Counted from the first letter of the stretch, positions 7,771-15,753 are shown. The stretch is DNA of 37,769 nucleotides from Truepera sp. (GCA_018333895.1 JAGXSJ010000054.1:1-37769); one strand, 5' to 3'. The notes: generated by a model from the letters alone, not told the origin. Translations and numbers: made by a program.

Positions 7771-8646
7771 TCAGTCACCGGCCAGCCGCCGCGACTCCCG
7801 ATAGAAAAACTGATAGGCCTCGTTGGTGGGCTCGAGCCGCCGGGCACGGTCATAAAACGTCGCGGCGTCGCGGTAGTGGCCCTGTTCAAAGGCGACCCGT
7901 CCCAGCCAGGCCCAGGCCGCCGCGTAGTCGGGGTTAGCCGTCGTAGCACGGGCAAAGCGCTCGCGCGCCAGGCTCAGATTGCCAGCTTCGTGAGCGCTTA
8001 CCCCTTCACGGAAGGCGTTGACCGCACTTATCCCCCAGCGCGCCTGATCGCGGGCCAACTCCAGGAAGTAGGCGGCGCGCCGATCGACAGGATCGCGGGT
8101 TACCACCTCTTGCCAATAAGGGATGGCCTGCGCCGGGCGCCCAGTCTCGATCAAGATCCGCCCTGCCCAGATATAGGCCTCAAGGTGGCCCGGCACTCGA
8201 TCTATCACCTGCAGGTAGTAAGCGAGCGCCTGTTCGAAGTCCCCTCGGTGGTAACTGGTAAAACCTAGCTCGTTGCCCACCAGGACAAACCACTCCTGGG
8301 CCTCAGGATCGAGGCTGCCGCCTACTTGCAGGTACTCGAGCCAGGTCCGCCAGGCCGGAAAGTACCAGCGGGTTAGGGTGTAGGCCTTGGCCAAAAAGCG
8401 CAGTGGCTCGCTGCGGCCCGGCGCCTGGCGCACCGCCTCACGGCCTAGCGCGATGGCGTCGCGCCAGAGCGGCCGGTCGGGAAAGGCCGGGATACCCGCC
8501 GCCTGAGCTTCAGCGATCCTCGCCTCCCCTAACTGAATCGACTCCCGCGCCGCCGGGTTAAGCGGCTCTTGTGCGAATACACCTACTGTAAGGCCTGCAA
8601 GAGCGATGAGGCCAAGGGCGATAAGGTAGCTAACGATTCGTTTCAT
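7771..8646 (-). CDS. Exported tetratricopeptide-repeat protein (short paralogue)
   Basis: The 291-aa protein has a signal peptide ending at VGVFAQ (about residue 26). The head domain (FPDRPLWRDAIALGREAVRQ, LRFLAKAYTLTRWYFPAWRTW) and the tail unit (WGISAVNAFREGVSAHEAGN, NPDYAAAWAWLGRVAFEQG, AYQFFYRESRRLAGD) match the adjacent longer gene segment by segment. It contains only one full ~78-aa unit where the neighbour has several. This points to tandem gene duplication followed by repeat expansion or loss. The two genes are co-oriented, about 90 bases apart, and probably co-transcribed. TPR folds mediate protein contacts; no catalytic motif is visible. Confidence 0.85.
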   Translation of the reverse strand: MKRIVSYLIALGLIALAGLTVGVFAQEPLNPAARESIQLGEARIAEAQAAGIPAFPDRPLWRDAIALGREAVRQAPGRSEPLRFLAKAYTLTRWYFPAWRTWLEYLQVGGSLDPEAQEWFVLVGNELGFTSYHRGDFEQALAYYLQVIDRVPGHLEAYIWAGRILIETGRPAQAIPYWQEVVTRDPVDRRAAYFLELARDQARWGISAVNAFREGVSAHEAGNLSLARERFARATTANPDYAAAWAWLGRVAFEQGHYRDAATFYDRARRLEPTNEAYQFFYRESRRLAGD

Positions 8647-8790
8647 GGCGCTTGTATCCTTTCTCTCCTTCCGCGATAAACCGATGCTGTCGGTTTAATC
8701 ACAAATCACAGCCGTGGGCTGATCCCCCCCCAGGCTATTACACCCCGGCAGTCTCATGATCCCCGTGAGCTACCGATGAGTCTTATGACG

Positions 8791-9048
8791 CTAGCGATAG
8801 ATCATCTTGCGGGTCATACCGCCATCAACCATGAACGACTGCCCAATAAAGCCGCTCTCGGGTGTGAGCAAGAAGGCGACCAGCACCGCTACGTCTGCGG
8901 GCTCCCCCGCCCGGCCCCCCGGTTGCTGGGCCTGATCTTCGGACGCTAAGGGCTCCTGGCGCACGTCGATCCAACCGGGACTGACGGCATAGCCGATGCC
9001 GCGCGCACCGCCGATCACCAGGGCCGCTCGCAGCTCCCTTAAGCCCAT
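8791..9048 (-). pseudogene. Internally deleted short-chain dehydrogenase/reductase (SDR) remnant
   Basis: The 85-aa frame starts like a classical SDR, with the nucleotide-binding glycine motif GGARGIGYA, and then jumps directly to the late SDR segment VSPGWIDVR, followed by the conserved tail [20 protein letters not shown] and [13 protein letters not shown]. Functional SDRs of this group are about 250 aa. Roughly 160 residues, including the catalytic Ser-Tyr-Lys region, are missing in frame, so it cannot be an active oxidoreductase. The ATG lies one base after the stop of the TspO-like gene, so it is still placed for coupled translation. The join could be a real in-frame deletion or an assembly artefact. 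Confidence 0.8.
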
Positions 9049-9049
9049 G

Positions 9050-9811
9050 TCACCTGGGCTTAGCGTAGCCCGCCTTGAATCTTGGCAGCACTAGCGCTCC
9101 CAAGAGCAGCGCGGCGGCCAGGAGTGACGAGTAGGCCATCACCGCTGTATCTTGCTGCCTAACGAAGATACCGATAAGGGCCCACACCACTACCAGCACA
9201 AACACCACATTGCGCTCGCGTTTGAGCATCAATAAGGCGATTATTAGGGCAGCAATGACGGTGATTACCCCCCAGAGCGCGTCCGGGAGCCCCCAGCCGC
9301 CCCAACCGGCGTTATATAGCGCAGCGGTGGTGTTAGCCACGGTAGCCACCGTCAGCCAGCCCAGATACAGGCTAAAGGGGCCGTCGATGGTCCAGCGCTC
9401 TATGGTTGGCGCGCTATCGCTGGGTTGGAGGCGCAGGTATAGAGCGATCAGCGAGAGCAGCAACCCAACCATCAGCAGCAGGCTTAGGGTTATTTGCAGG
9501 TTGTGCCAGGCCACTAGCCAGAGGCTGTTAAATAGGCAGCTTACGACAAACAGGTAGCCGATCCGCCGCAGGCGCGGGTTGTCGCGCTGAGCCGGGAGCG
9601 CCTGGTAGATGGCAAAGGCGATTAGCCCCAGGTAGATCAGACCCCAGATACTAAACACGTAGCCCGCAGGCACGAACAGCACCGGAAAGCGGTCTGACAC
9701 CTCGCCGGTAGTCCGCCCAGCCAACGGCAGTAGCGAAGCTAAGGCGTTCATAACTAGCGTCAGCAGCAGCGCCGCCACGTTGGCGCTTTGCCGCAACAGG
9801 TCACGGTTCAT
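9050..9811 (-). CDS. TspO/MBR-related (tryptophan-rich sensory protein-like) membrane protein
   Basis: The 253-aa, highly hydrophobic protein has about seven or eight predicted membrane segments, longer than the five-helix ~160-aa classical TspO. The family block [19 protein letters not shown] (about residues 48-66) and the aromatic [11 protein letters not shown] segment (about 93-103) are typical of the extended TspO-like proteins. TspO proteins bind tetrapyrroles and cholesterol-like ligands; a function for this long subtype is not established. The start ATG overlaps the stop of ribH (ATGA), and GGAGG sits just upstream, so translational coupling is likely. It is followed after one base by the SDR remnant. 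Confidence 0.82.
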   Translation of the reverse strand: MNRDLLRQSANVAALLLTLVMNALASLLPLAGRTTGEVSDRFPVLFVPAGYVFSIWGLIYLGLIAFAIYQALPAQRDNPRLRRIGYLFVVSCLFNSLWLVAWHNLQITLSLLLMVGLLLSLIALYLRLQPSDSAPTIERWTIDGPFSLYLGWLTVATVANTTAALYNAGWGGWGLPDALWGVITVIAALIIALLMLKRERNVVFVLVVVWALIGIFVRQQDTAVMAYSSLLAAALLLGALVLPRFKAGYAKPR

Positions 9812-10272
9812 GGCAACCTCCTCAGCAGGTTGGCCATCTCAATAGCCGACACCGCCGCCTCGAAGCCCTTGTTCCCGGCCTTGGTGCCAGAGCGCTCGAT
9901 AGCCTGTTCGATAGTATCGGTAGTCAGCACGCCAAAGATGACCGGCACACCAGTCTCGAGCGCCGCCGCAGCGATGCCGCTGGCTACCATGCTACAGACG
10001 TGATCGTAGTGGCTGGTCGCTCCGCGGATTACTGCGCCTAAGCAGATTACCGCATCGTAGTCGCTGCTAGCGGCTAGGCGCTTGGCCAGAAGGGGGATCT
10101 CGACTGCGCCAGGCACCCAGGCCACGGTAATGGCCTCGGGGCTAGTCCCATGGCGGAGCAGCGCATCCTCGGCCCCCTCGAGCAAGCGGCGGGTGATGAA
10201 GTCGTTGAAGCGGCTCACCACAATACCGATCTTAAGGTCGCTCGCGGATAGCTGGCCGTTTAGCTGTCTCAT
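9808..10272 (-). CDS. ribH: 6,7-dimethyl-8-ribityllumazine synthase
   Basis: The 154-aa enzyme condenses 5-amino-6-ribitylaminouracil with dihydroxybutanone phosphate to give the direct precursor of riboflavin. The family length and motifs are intact: [17 protein letters not shown] at the N terminus, [14 protein letters not shown] (about 53-66), the catalytic-histidine region [15 protein letters not shown] (about 78-92), [17 protein letters not shown] and the closing [15 protein letters not shown]. It presumably assembles into the usual pentamer or 60-mer shell. No other riboflavin genes or FMN riboswitch are visible nearby, so it is an isolated rib gene here. It overlaps the TspO-like gene by four bases. 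Confidence 0.96.
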   Translation of the reverse strand: MRQLNGQLSASDLKIGIVVSRFNDFITRRLLEGAEDALLRHGTSPEAITVAWVPGAVEIPLLAKRLAASSDYDAVICLGAVIRGATSHYDHVCSMVASGIAAAALETGVPVIFGVLTTDTIEQAIERSGTKAGNKGFEAAVSAIEMANLLRRLP

Positions 10273-10317
10273 GGCCCTGTTATATCAGGTATGGAGCAGG
10301 GGAATAGCAAGTGGGAG

Positions 10318-10461
10318 CTGATAGCAGGTATCATCTGGTTTGATCCTGCGGGTGCTCGCAGGACTGCGAATCGTTCTCTATCCTGCGGTTTACTCGCAGG
10401 ACGCCTTTGCAGAGATGATACCTGCGCTAAGGCGACTCAGTATTTGTGAAAACCGCTGTGA
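10318..10461 (+). repeat. Dispersed hairpin repeat, copy 2
   Basis: This 144-bp stretch matches 1742-1867 in reverse orientation, diverging at both ends at the same points. A perfect 12-bp inverted repeat CAGGTATCATCT (10325-10336) / AGATGATACCTG (10413-10424) encloses two small hairpins TCCTGCG...CGCAGGA (10344-10363 and 10381-10401), where copy 1 has one. A single such hairpin also occurs at 16292-16311. The rest of the 10273-10559 gap holds no gene that I can support. Confidence 0.8.
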
Positions 10462-10559
10462 GTCCCCCTATTATCGACGTATGAAACACCCACTTCGTGC
10501 GGTCATACCTAACCCGCCCGATGGTCGATCGGCAGCAGTTGTGCCCAACGTCGCCGCTA

Positions 10560-11150
10560 TTAGGGCCTAAACATATCGAGTACAGCGTTATTGATGCCGC
10601 TCAGAGCGCTGAAGCTAAGCCCTCCCTGTTCGTTGACCTGCACGGTGAAAACATTCCACCCTGCCTGCAACGCCAGGTCGGTCCCTCGACCCGACAGCGT
10701 GGTGTCGCGGTCAACAAAGAGCAGCACAAAGAAGCCGCCGCCCTCTAAGCTGGCTACACCCAGGTAGCCGACATCACTTTCAGGACCACTCCAAGACTCG
10801 CTACCGTCGTTGTCCTCGTAAACCTTAGTGACGGCTCGAGCAAAGTTAACCCCCTCGGGCGAGACGCGATACTCAGTCCCTAACCCTGGCAAGGGGATAA
10901 CACCGCCACGAAACGGCTGTAGCTGATCGGCCGCCAAGGGCACGGTGGTCACGCTGAAGGTGCCAACCACCAGCGGGCTGCTGGCCACTTCAAGCAGCGT
11001 GCGCCCGTCGAGATCGATCACATGGATGCCTACCCGAACCGTGTCGGGCAGGGGCTCTTCGGCCTGGACCACACCACCGACCGTAGCCGCCTGTTGGGCA
11101 AAAGCCATCGCCATAAAGAGCAAGAGTATCGTTAGTATCAGTCGCTTCAT
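10560..11150 (-). CDS. Exported protein of unknown function
   Basis: I do not recognise this 196-aa protein. The ATG at 11148-11150 is chosen because it opens a textbook signal peptide (MKRLILTILLLFMAMAFAQQ) and has GGAGG eight bases upstream; an earlier in-frame start would bury the signal sequence. The mature part looks beta-rich, with segments such as VRVGIHVIDLDGRTLLEV, VGTFSVTTVPL and GYLGVASLEGGGFFVLLFVD, and it ends near NNAVLDMFRP. There are no cysteines or obvious catalytic motifs. It could be a periplasmic or surface carbohydrate- or envelope-associated beta-sandwich. It appears to stand alone between the ribH-side repeat and galE. Confidence 0.8.
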   Translation of the reverse strand: MKRLILTILLLFMAMAFAQQAATVGGVVQAEEPLPDTVRVGIHVIDLDGRTLLEVASSPLVVGTFSVTTVPLAADQLQPFRGGVIPLPGLGTEYRVSPEGVNFARAVTKVYEDNDGSESWSGPESDVGYLGVASLEGGGFFVLLFVDRDTTLSGRGTDLALQAGWNVFTVQVNEQGGLSFSALSGINNAVLDMFRP

Positions 11151-11469
11151 CAGAAGCTTGCCTCCAAACGCACTTAAGTCTAGCACAGCCGCATGAAAAG
11201 CCATTTCACCTGCCTTTCACGCGCTGCTCATAGCCCCGGCGCAGTATGACACGGCGTAGCTAAGGGATCAAGCGCACCGTAGCGGCCTCGAGTTGGGCGA
11301 CAGTTGTTTCCGAGGTTGCTTCGCTGCGCTCGCAACGACAGCGAACCCCCCGGATCGCTTTAAGCCCCCCACCAAGGGGGGTTGGGAGGATTTGGGGAGC
11401 GAATTGTGGCGTGTGCCAAAGCGGTGCGCGAGCACACCCTACGGGGTTACGAGGGCCAAGCGCGCCAGC
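11151..11469. other. Intergenic stretch with palindromic sequence, no gene seen
   Basis: This 319-base region between galE and the exported hypothetical contains no convincing reading frame. It holds CCCCCC-ACCAA-GGGGGG (11365-11381), a strong short hairpin that could end galE transcription although no T-run follows, and GTTGC-N12-GCAAC around 11317-11338. The latter belongs to a type of low-complexity palindrome common in environmental genomes. Confidence 0.5.
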
Positions 11470-12450
11470 TCAGTGCGCGTAGCCATCCGGGTGACGCTGA
11501 TGCCACGCCCAGGCCGCAGCCACGATCTTGGCAAGCTCGGGGTAACGCGGCTGCCAGCCCAGCTCACTGCGGATGCGGGTCGAGTCAGCCACCAAAGCGG
11601 CAGGATCGCCGGGGCGGCGCGCTACCACCCTGGCAGGGATGGCGTGGCCCGTCACCTGTCGGCAGACCTCGATCACCTCATTGACGGTGAAGCCTTGACC
11701 GTTGCCGAGGTTATAGGCACGCCGCTCGCCGGGATGGATGGCCTCTAGCGCCAGGATATGCGCCTCGGCTAGGTCCAGCACGTGGATATAGTCGCGGATG
11801 CAGGTGCCGTCTTTAGTAGGATAGTCGTCGCCGAACACGCTGATGCTGTCACGCCGCCCCAAGGCTACCTGCAACACTAGCGGGAGCAAATGGCTCTCAG
11901 GGCGGTGGTCTTCGCCAAAACGCTCCGAGGCCCCGGCGGCATTGAAGTAGCGCAGCGTAGCGTAGCCTAGCCCCAAGGTTTCGCTGAGCCAGTACATGAT
12001 CCGCTCGATCAGCCACTTGGACTCGCCGTAGACGCTAGCCGGTCTCACCGGAGCATCTTCCGGGATGGGGAGCTGTTCAGGGGCGCCAAATAGCGCTGCG
12101 GTCGAGGAGAAGACGATCTTCTCGACCCGGTGTTCTAGCAGTGTCTCTAACAGCGCTAGCGTCCCAGCACTATTGTTAGTGAAGTACTTAAGCGGCTCAG
12201 CCATCGACTCACCCACCAGCGAATAGGCGGCAAAATGCACCACCGCCTCGATATCGTGCCGACGCAACGCCTGGCTGAGAATCTCACGATCGGTAATGTC
12301 GGCCAGCACAAAGGCCGCTTCGGGGTGAACGGCAGCGCGATGGCCGGTGCTTAAGTTGTCCAGCACCACCACACGGTGACCGCGCGCGATGAGCCGCTCG
12401 GTGGTAACGCTGCCGATATAACCGGCACCGCCGGTAACCAGGATATTCAT
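11470..12450 (-). CDS. galE: UDP-glucose 4-epimerase
   Basis: The 326-aa enzyme interconverts UDP-glucose and UDP-galactose with tightly bound NAD, supplying galactose for the Leloir pathway and surface polysaccharides. It is an extended SDR. The Rossmann motif TGGAGYIGS lies at residues 6-14, the DNLSTGH NAD contact at 31-37, the catalytic SSTAALFG serine/threonine region at 115-122, and the YGESK catalytic Tyr141/Lys145 follows. The LRYFNAAGAS substrate-loop motif is also present. Length is normal. No other gal or leloir genes are adjacent. It diverges from the SPW-type gene across 61 bases. Confidence 0.95.
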   Translation of the reverse strand: MNILVTGGAGYIGSVTTERLIARGHRVVVLDNLSTGHRAAVHPEAAFVLADITDREILSQALRRHDIEAVVHFAAYSLVGESMAEPLKYFTNNSAGTLALLETLLEHRVEKIVFSSTAALFGAPEQLPIPEDAPVRPASVYGESKWLIERIMYWLSETLGLGYATLRYFNAAGASERFGEDHRPESHLLPLVLQVALGRRDSISVFGDDYPTKDGTCIRDYIHVLDLAEAHILALEAIHPGERRAYNLGNGQGFTVNEVIEVCRQVTGHAIPARVVARRPGDPAALVADSTRIRSELGWQPRYPELAKIVAAAWAWHQRHPDGYAH

Positions 12451-12511
12451 AGCTCCAGTCTAGCCGATTCAGCCTCGGCGTCGCGTGGTATCGTAGCTTT
12501 ATGGAGGAGGT

Positions 12512-12880
12512 ATGACCCAACCGCACTCAAACGGTGCTCGAGCCTCTTACATAGCCTTGGCCAACTACCTGATTCTGGCGCTCGGCCTGTGGCTGGTCGC
12601 CGCCCCTATCGTCTTAGGCTTCTTAGCTGGGACAGCGGGCAGCAACAGTCTGGTGATCGGGCTGGCAGTGGCGGTAGTGGCCCTGTTGCTGCTGCGGCGC
12701 GGGCGCGAGGTGGCTGGGCTCAGCGCCCTTACCCTAGGGTTCGGCCTGTGGACTATTCTCGCCCCCTTCCTGCTCAGCTTTGCCCACCAATACGCGGCGC
12801 TCTGGAGCCATCTCTTCAGCGGCGCGATGTTAGCGGTCTTAGCCGCCTTTAGCCTCGGCGAGGAGTTAGGGATCGAGTAA
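12512..12880 (+). CDS. SPW-repeat-like small integral membrane protein
   Basis: The 122-aa protein has four predicted membrane helices arranged as two similar halves. Each half carries a LxLGLWLVxAPxxLxF-type motif (ALGLWLVAAPIVLGFL around residues 29-44 and LGFGLWTILAPFLLSFA around 73-89), which is the SPW-repeat pattern. Two-repeat SPW proteins occur in many bacteria; their function is unknown. A strong ribosome site (GGAGGAGGT) lies directly before the ATG. It is transcribed divergently from galE and converges with mobA. Confidence 0.7.
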   Translation: MTQPHSNGARASYIALANYLILALGLWLVAAPIVLGFLAGTAGSNSLVIGLAVAVVALLLLRRGREVAGLSALTLGFGLWTILAPFLLSFAHQYAALWSHLFSGAMLAVLAAFSLGEELGIE

Positions 12881-12896
12881 GCGCTCGGTGGTAAGC

Positions 12897-12956
12897 GGGA
12901 AGTGGGAGGTGGTTTGTGGTAAGTGGGAAAACCCTACATCCCACAACCCACTTCCC
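12897..12956. terminator. Bidirectional stem-loop between convergent genes
   Basis: GGGAAGTGGG (12897-12906) pairs with CCCACTTCCC (12947-12956), and TTGTGG inside pairs with CCACAA, giving a bulged long stem in the 88-base gap between two genes that converge. Its placement suggests transcription termination on both strands. The wording resembles the hairpin at 1885-1921. Confidence 0.5.
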
Positions 12957-12968
12957 ACATACCGCATT

Positions 12969-13526
12969 TCAAGGCAGCTCCTCAGGGTGGTTAGCGTTGG
13001 TGAGCACCTGCGCGCCACAGCGGGCTAGCACCTCAGAGGCGTCCACGAAGCGGGCCCCGGCCAGCTCGGGGAGGCGGCGCATAGCGAAGTCTCCGCGCTG
13101 GAGCTGCTCTGTTACCAGCGGCAAGAGGCGTTTGTGATAGAGGGCAGCGAGCGGCTCGACGCCCTGTTGGCCGCTCACTATGACTATCGGCCATAAGTCG
13201 CGGCACTCCAGTAGCAGTACCCAATACGCGGGTGTGAGGTACGGCAAGTCGCAGGCTGCGAGAGCCAGCCAGTCGTGCTGGGCATGGCTGAGCGCACTGT
13301 GCAAACCGCTCAGGCTATCACCGCCCCGGATGAGGTCCGCGACTACCGGCACGCCAAACTCCAGATAAGGCTCGTTGGCTACGATAAAGCGCTCAGCCGC
13401 CGCGCTCAGGCTCGCTAGCACGTGAGCTAGAAGCGGCTTTCCCTGATAGACAAAGCGGGCCTTGTCACAGCCAAAGCGCTTTGAGCGGCCACCCGCCAAA
13501 ACAGCGGCGCTAAACAGGTCCGGCAT
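12969..13526 (-). CDS. mobA: Molybdenum cofactor guanylyltransferase
   Basis: The 185-aa protein transfers GMP from GTP to molybdopterin-molybdenum to form the guanine-dinucleotide cofactor. The nucleotidyltransferase signature LAGGRSKRFGCDKARFVY is at about residues 10-27, with the GVPVVADLIRGGDSLSGLHS region and the metal-binding ACDLPYLTPAY (about 95-105) following. The ATG at 13524-13526 is used because homologues start a few residues before the LAGG motif; an upstream start at 13589 would add a 21-residue non-family extension. The neighbouring genes are unrelated, but a likely tungsten/molybdopterin enzyme gene (AFOR-like) begins at 37.7 kb. Confidence 0.9.
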   Translation of the reverse strand: MPDLFSAAVLAGGRSKRFGCDKARFVYQGKPLLAHVLASLSAAAERFIVANEPYLEFGVPVVADLIRGGDSLSGLHSALSHAQHDWLALAACDLPYLTPAYWVLLLECRDLWPIVIVSGQQGVEPLAALYHKRLLPLVTEQLQRGDFAMRRLPELAGARFVDASEVLARCGAQVLTNANHPEELP

Positions 13527-13601
13527 AGCGGCATCATACGCGCTTCGCGCTAGCCTAAGGCGGGCGCCTCGTGCCATACTGCTCTGCATTAGGGAGACGC
13601 C

Positions 13602-15218
13602 ATGCTCGTAACCATCGTCGGCGGTGTGGGTCTGTTCCTGCTCGGCATGCTGCTCATGACCGACGGCCTCAAGACGGCAGCGGGCTCGACCCTGAACCGT
13701 ATCCTCTACCGCTTTACCCGCCTGCCGGTATTGGGGGTGTTCTCGGGTGCGCTGGTCACAGCACTGGTGCAGTCCTCGAGCGCCACTACGCTGGCGGTAA
13801 TTGGCTTTGTTGGCGCCGGGATGCTGAGCTTTCCTCAGGCGCTCGGCGTTATCTACGGCATCAACCTCGGCACTACTAGCACCGCCTGGCTAGTGTCGCT
13901 AATCGGCTTTCAGCTCAACGTCTCAGCCATCGCGCTACCGCTGATAGCGCTAGGGGCGCTGTTGCGGCTCGTAGGTTCAGCGCGGCTGGGAGCCTACGGC
14001 TTGGTATTGGCCGGGTTCGGTCTGCTATTTGTCGGGATCGCTACCCTGCAAGAGGGGATGCGCGGCTTAGCCGAGACCTTTGACCTGGCGCGTTTCTCCG
14101 GCGCCGGGTTGGGGGGGGCGCTGCTGCTGGTCTTGATCGGCATGGCTATGACGGTGGTGATGCAGTCCTCGAGTGCGGCGGTAGCCACCACCTTGACCGC
14201 CTTACACACCGGGGCCATTGGGCTCGAGCAGGCTGCAGCGCTGGTGATCGGCCAGAATATCGGCACCACCATCAAGGCACTATTGGCAGCGCTTGGCGCT
14301 TCGGTAGCGGCGCGGCGGACGGCGGCGGCCCATATCTTTTTTAATGTGCTCACTGCCGTACTGGCTCTGGCGCTGCTTAACTACTTCGTGCAGGGGATGC
14401 GGTGGCTAGAAGAGTCCCACGGCTGGGATAGCGCCGCCACGCTGGCGGCCTTTCACAGCACCTTTAACATCATCGGCGTAATGATCTTCCTGCCCCTGAC
14501 CGGCGTCTTTGCTCAGCTCATCATGCGCCTGGTACCGGAAACTGGCCCGCAGCTTACCAAGCACTTAAACCCGCGCCTGATCCCCATTGCCGCTACCGCC
14601 CTGGAAGCGGCCCGGCGCACCAGCCTGGATATTGCGGCACTGCTCTTTGGCGTGATGGGCGATGCCTTGCGTCGGCGTGCCGTGCCACGCTTCACTGCCC
14701 AGCAGCTCGATAAAGCTGAGGAGGCACTCCGTGAGACGCGCCGCTATCTGGCGCAGATCCGCTCGGCCTCCGAGGGCGACAGCGAGTATCGCAAGCACGT
14801 CTCGGTACTGCATGCGCTCGAGCACTTGGAGCGCTTGGCCGTAGCCTGCCGCGAGCCGGATCATATGTCGTACCTAAGCCGCGAAGCGCAATTGTCGGGC
14901 GCAGCCTTGTTACAGCACAGCAGCCAGGAGTTAGCCACCCAGCTAGCCGAGGCGCGAGCGCTGATCGGCGTGGGGGCCGAGACCGACCTGTTGCCGCTGA
15001 TGAAAGATGTCTCCTTGCAGGTTGCGGCGGCGCGACGGCGGCAGCGGGTAGAGGTACTGAAACAGACCGCCGCCGGGAAGCTCGACTCCGATCAGGCCAT
15101 GGCAGAGCTCGAGGCCATGCGCTGGGTGGACCGCTTGGCCTACCACGCCTGGCGAGCGATTAATCACCTTCAGGAGGAGCCCTCAGCCGATGCCGGGGAC
15201 GGCGAGGTAATCGCCTAA
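13602..15218 (+). CDS. Na/Pi-cotransporter family membrane protein with PhoU-like C-terminal domain
   Basis: The 538-aa protein has the NptA/PNaS organisation. Two homologous membrane halves each contain the QSSSA signature (VQSSSATTLAVIGFVGAG about residues 50-67, and VMQSSSAAVATTLTALHTGA about 185-204). The paired GxxIGTT motifs (YGINLGTTSTAW and IGQNIGTTIKALLAA) bind phosphate and sodium in characterised relatives. Helical hydrophobic segments run to about residue 320. The last ~200 residues are a soluble helical PhoU-like domain. It probably imports phosphate with sodium, or links phosphate status to regulation. It starts about 75 bases from the divergent mobA start. Confidence 0.9.
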   Translation: MLVTIVGGVGLFLLGMLLMTDGLKTAAGSTLNRILYRFTRLPVLGVFSGALVTALVQSSSATTLAVIGFVGAGMLSFPQALGVIYGINLGTTSTAWLVSLIGFQLNVSAIALPLIALGALLRLVGSARLGAYGLVLAGFGLLFVGIATLQEGMRGLAETFDLARFSGAGLGGALLLVLIGMAMTVVMQSSSAAVATTLTALHTGAIGLEQAAALVIGQNIGTTIKALLAALGASVAARRTAAAHIFFNVLTAVLALALLNYFVQGMRWLEESHGWDSAATLAAFHSTFNIIGVMIFLPLTGVFAQLIMRLVPETGPQLTKHLNPRLIPIAATALEAARRTSLDIAALLFGVMGDALRRRAVPRFTAQQLDKAEEALRETRRYLAQIRSASEGDSEYRKHVSVLHALEHLERLAVACREPDHMSYLSREAQLSGAALLQHSSQELATQLAEARALIGVGAETDLLPLMKDVSLQVAAARRRQRVEVLKQTAAGKLDSDQAMAELEAMRWVDRLAYHAWRAINHLQEEPSADAGDGEVIA

Positions 15219-15221
15219 GGC

Positions 15222-15311
15222 CGTATCTACCGCCAGCAGCTTTGGTCATTCATCGCCGCGCTCAAAGCGCGCGGCCTTACCGTGCTCCTGACCACCCACT
15301 ACCTCGAGGAC
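15222..15311 (+). pseudogene. Fragment of an ABC-transporter ATPase (end of nucleotide-binding domain)
   Basis: In frame from 15222 the plus strand encodes RIYRQQLWSFIAALKARG then LTVLLTTHYLEDD. This is the late part of an ABC ATPase domain, with the H-loop histidine in TTHYLE as in drug-export (DrrA/CcmA-like) ATPases. There is no Walker A, signature motif or start. At about 15306 it is joined to a fragment of a different gene on the other strand. It is a genetic remnant. Confidence 0.75.
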
Positions 15312-15446
15312 GACCTCGGTCGGATCGAGCACGGCCGGGACGGAGATCAGCTTCTTCTCGGCCACGTAAACATACTCGGCATAGCCGCCGTACACGGTCA
15401 GCGTGGCCACTCGTTCCCCCACTTGGGTTTGGGTGACTCTCTCTAA
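15306..15446 (-). pseudogene. Fragment of a zinc-type alcohol dehydrogenase/quinone oxidoreductase (GroES-like domain)
   Basis: Read on the minus strand, this stretch gives ERVTQTQVGERVATLTVYGG followed by YAEYVYVAEKKLISVPAVLD. This is the typical middle of the N-terminal GroES-like domain of MDR-superfamily proteins (GDRVAALTxxGGYAEYVxVPxxxLxPVP). Both ends are lost: one side abuts the ABC-ATPase fragment near a CTCGAGG sequence, the other runs into the truncated PIN toxin. It is non-functional. Confidence 0.75.
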
Positions 15447-15496
15447 CCGCGTCTATCGTGCCAACAGATGTTGGTGTCGATCAGGGCGCGCCTCAT
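15443..15496 (-). pseudogene. Truncated PIN-domain (VapC-like) toxin, first residues only
   Basis: The ATG overlaps the antitoxin stop (ATGA, 15493-15496), the normal arrangement for an antitoxin-toxin pair. It encodes MRRALIDTNICWHDRRG and then stops. MRRALIDTNI is the PIN start, with the first catalytic aspartate in DTN. After that the reading frame runs into unrelated sequence, so about 120 residues of toxin are missing. Confidence 0.75.
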
Positions 15497-15753
15497 GACC
15501 AGAGTTCGGGGTCAATCCGGCGCTGGCCTGCGGTGGCGGCTTGGATGCGAGCGTAGTCCTCTTCGTCCCAACGTCCGAACAGATCGTCTAGATCGTGATG
15601 GCGGCGGCTGTAGTGGGGGGGTTTGCTGAGGCCGCAGTGCTGTTTGAGCATCTCGAGTACTAGCTGGTTAACGCTGCTAGACTTTTTCTTCGCGGTGCTC
15701 TTGAGGGCCTGATCGAGAGCTGGATCGATACCGCGGATGGTGAGATTTTTCAT
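15493..15753 (-). CDS. Antitoxin with FitA-like ribbon-helix-helix domain, orphaned
   Basis: The 86-aa protein has an N-terminal ribbon-helix-helix DNA-binding domain (MKNLTIRGIDPALDQALKST, then SSSVNQLVLEMLKQHCGL). An acidic C-terminal arm (HHDLDDLFGRWDEEDYARIQ) would normally bind and block a PIN-domain RNase toxin. It probably also represses its own promoter. A GAGGTG ribosome site precedes the ATG. The partner toxin that overlaps its stop is reduced to 17 codons, so this antitoxin now stands alone. It may be kept for regulation or cross-neutralisation, or may simply not yet have decayed. Confidence 0.85.
   Translation of the reverse strand: MKNLTIRGIDPALDQALKSTAKKKSSSVNQLVLEMLKQHCGLSKPPHYSRRHHDLDDLFGRWDEEDYARIQAATAGQRRIDPELWS

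Noticed and set aside
9808-10340. FMN riboswitch ahead of ribH
   Set aside because: The upstream sequence is short, contains the dispersed repeat and lacks the conserved RFN elements.
12376-12852. 158-aa plus-strand frame over the SPW gene
   Set aside because: Out of frame with the membrane protein, which has a good ribosome site and clear helices.
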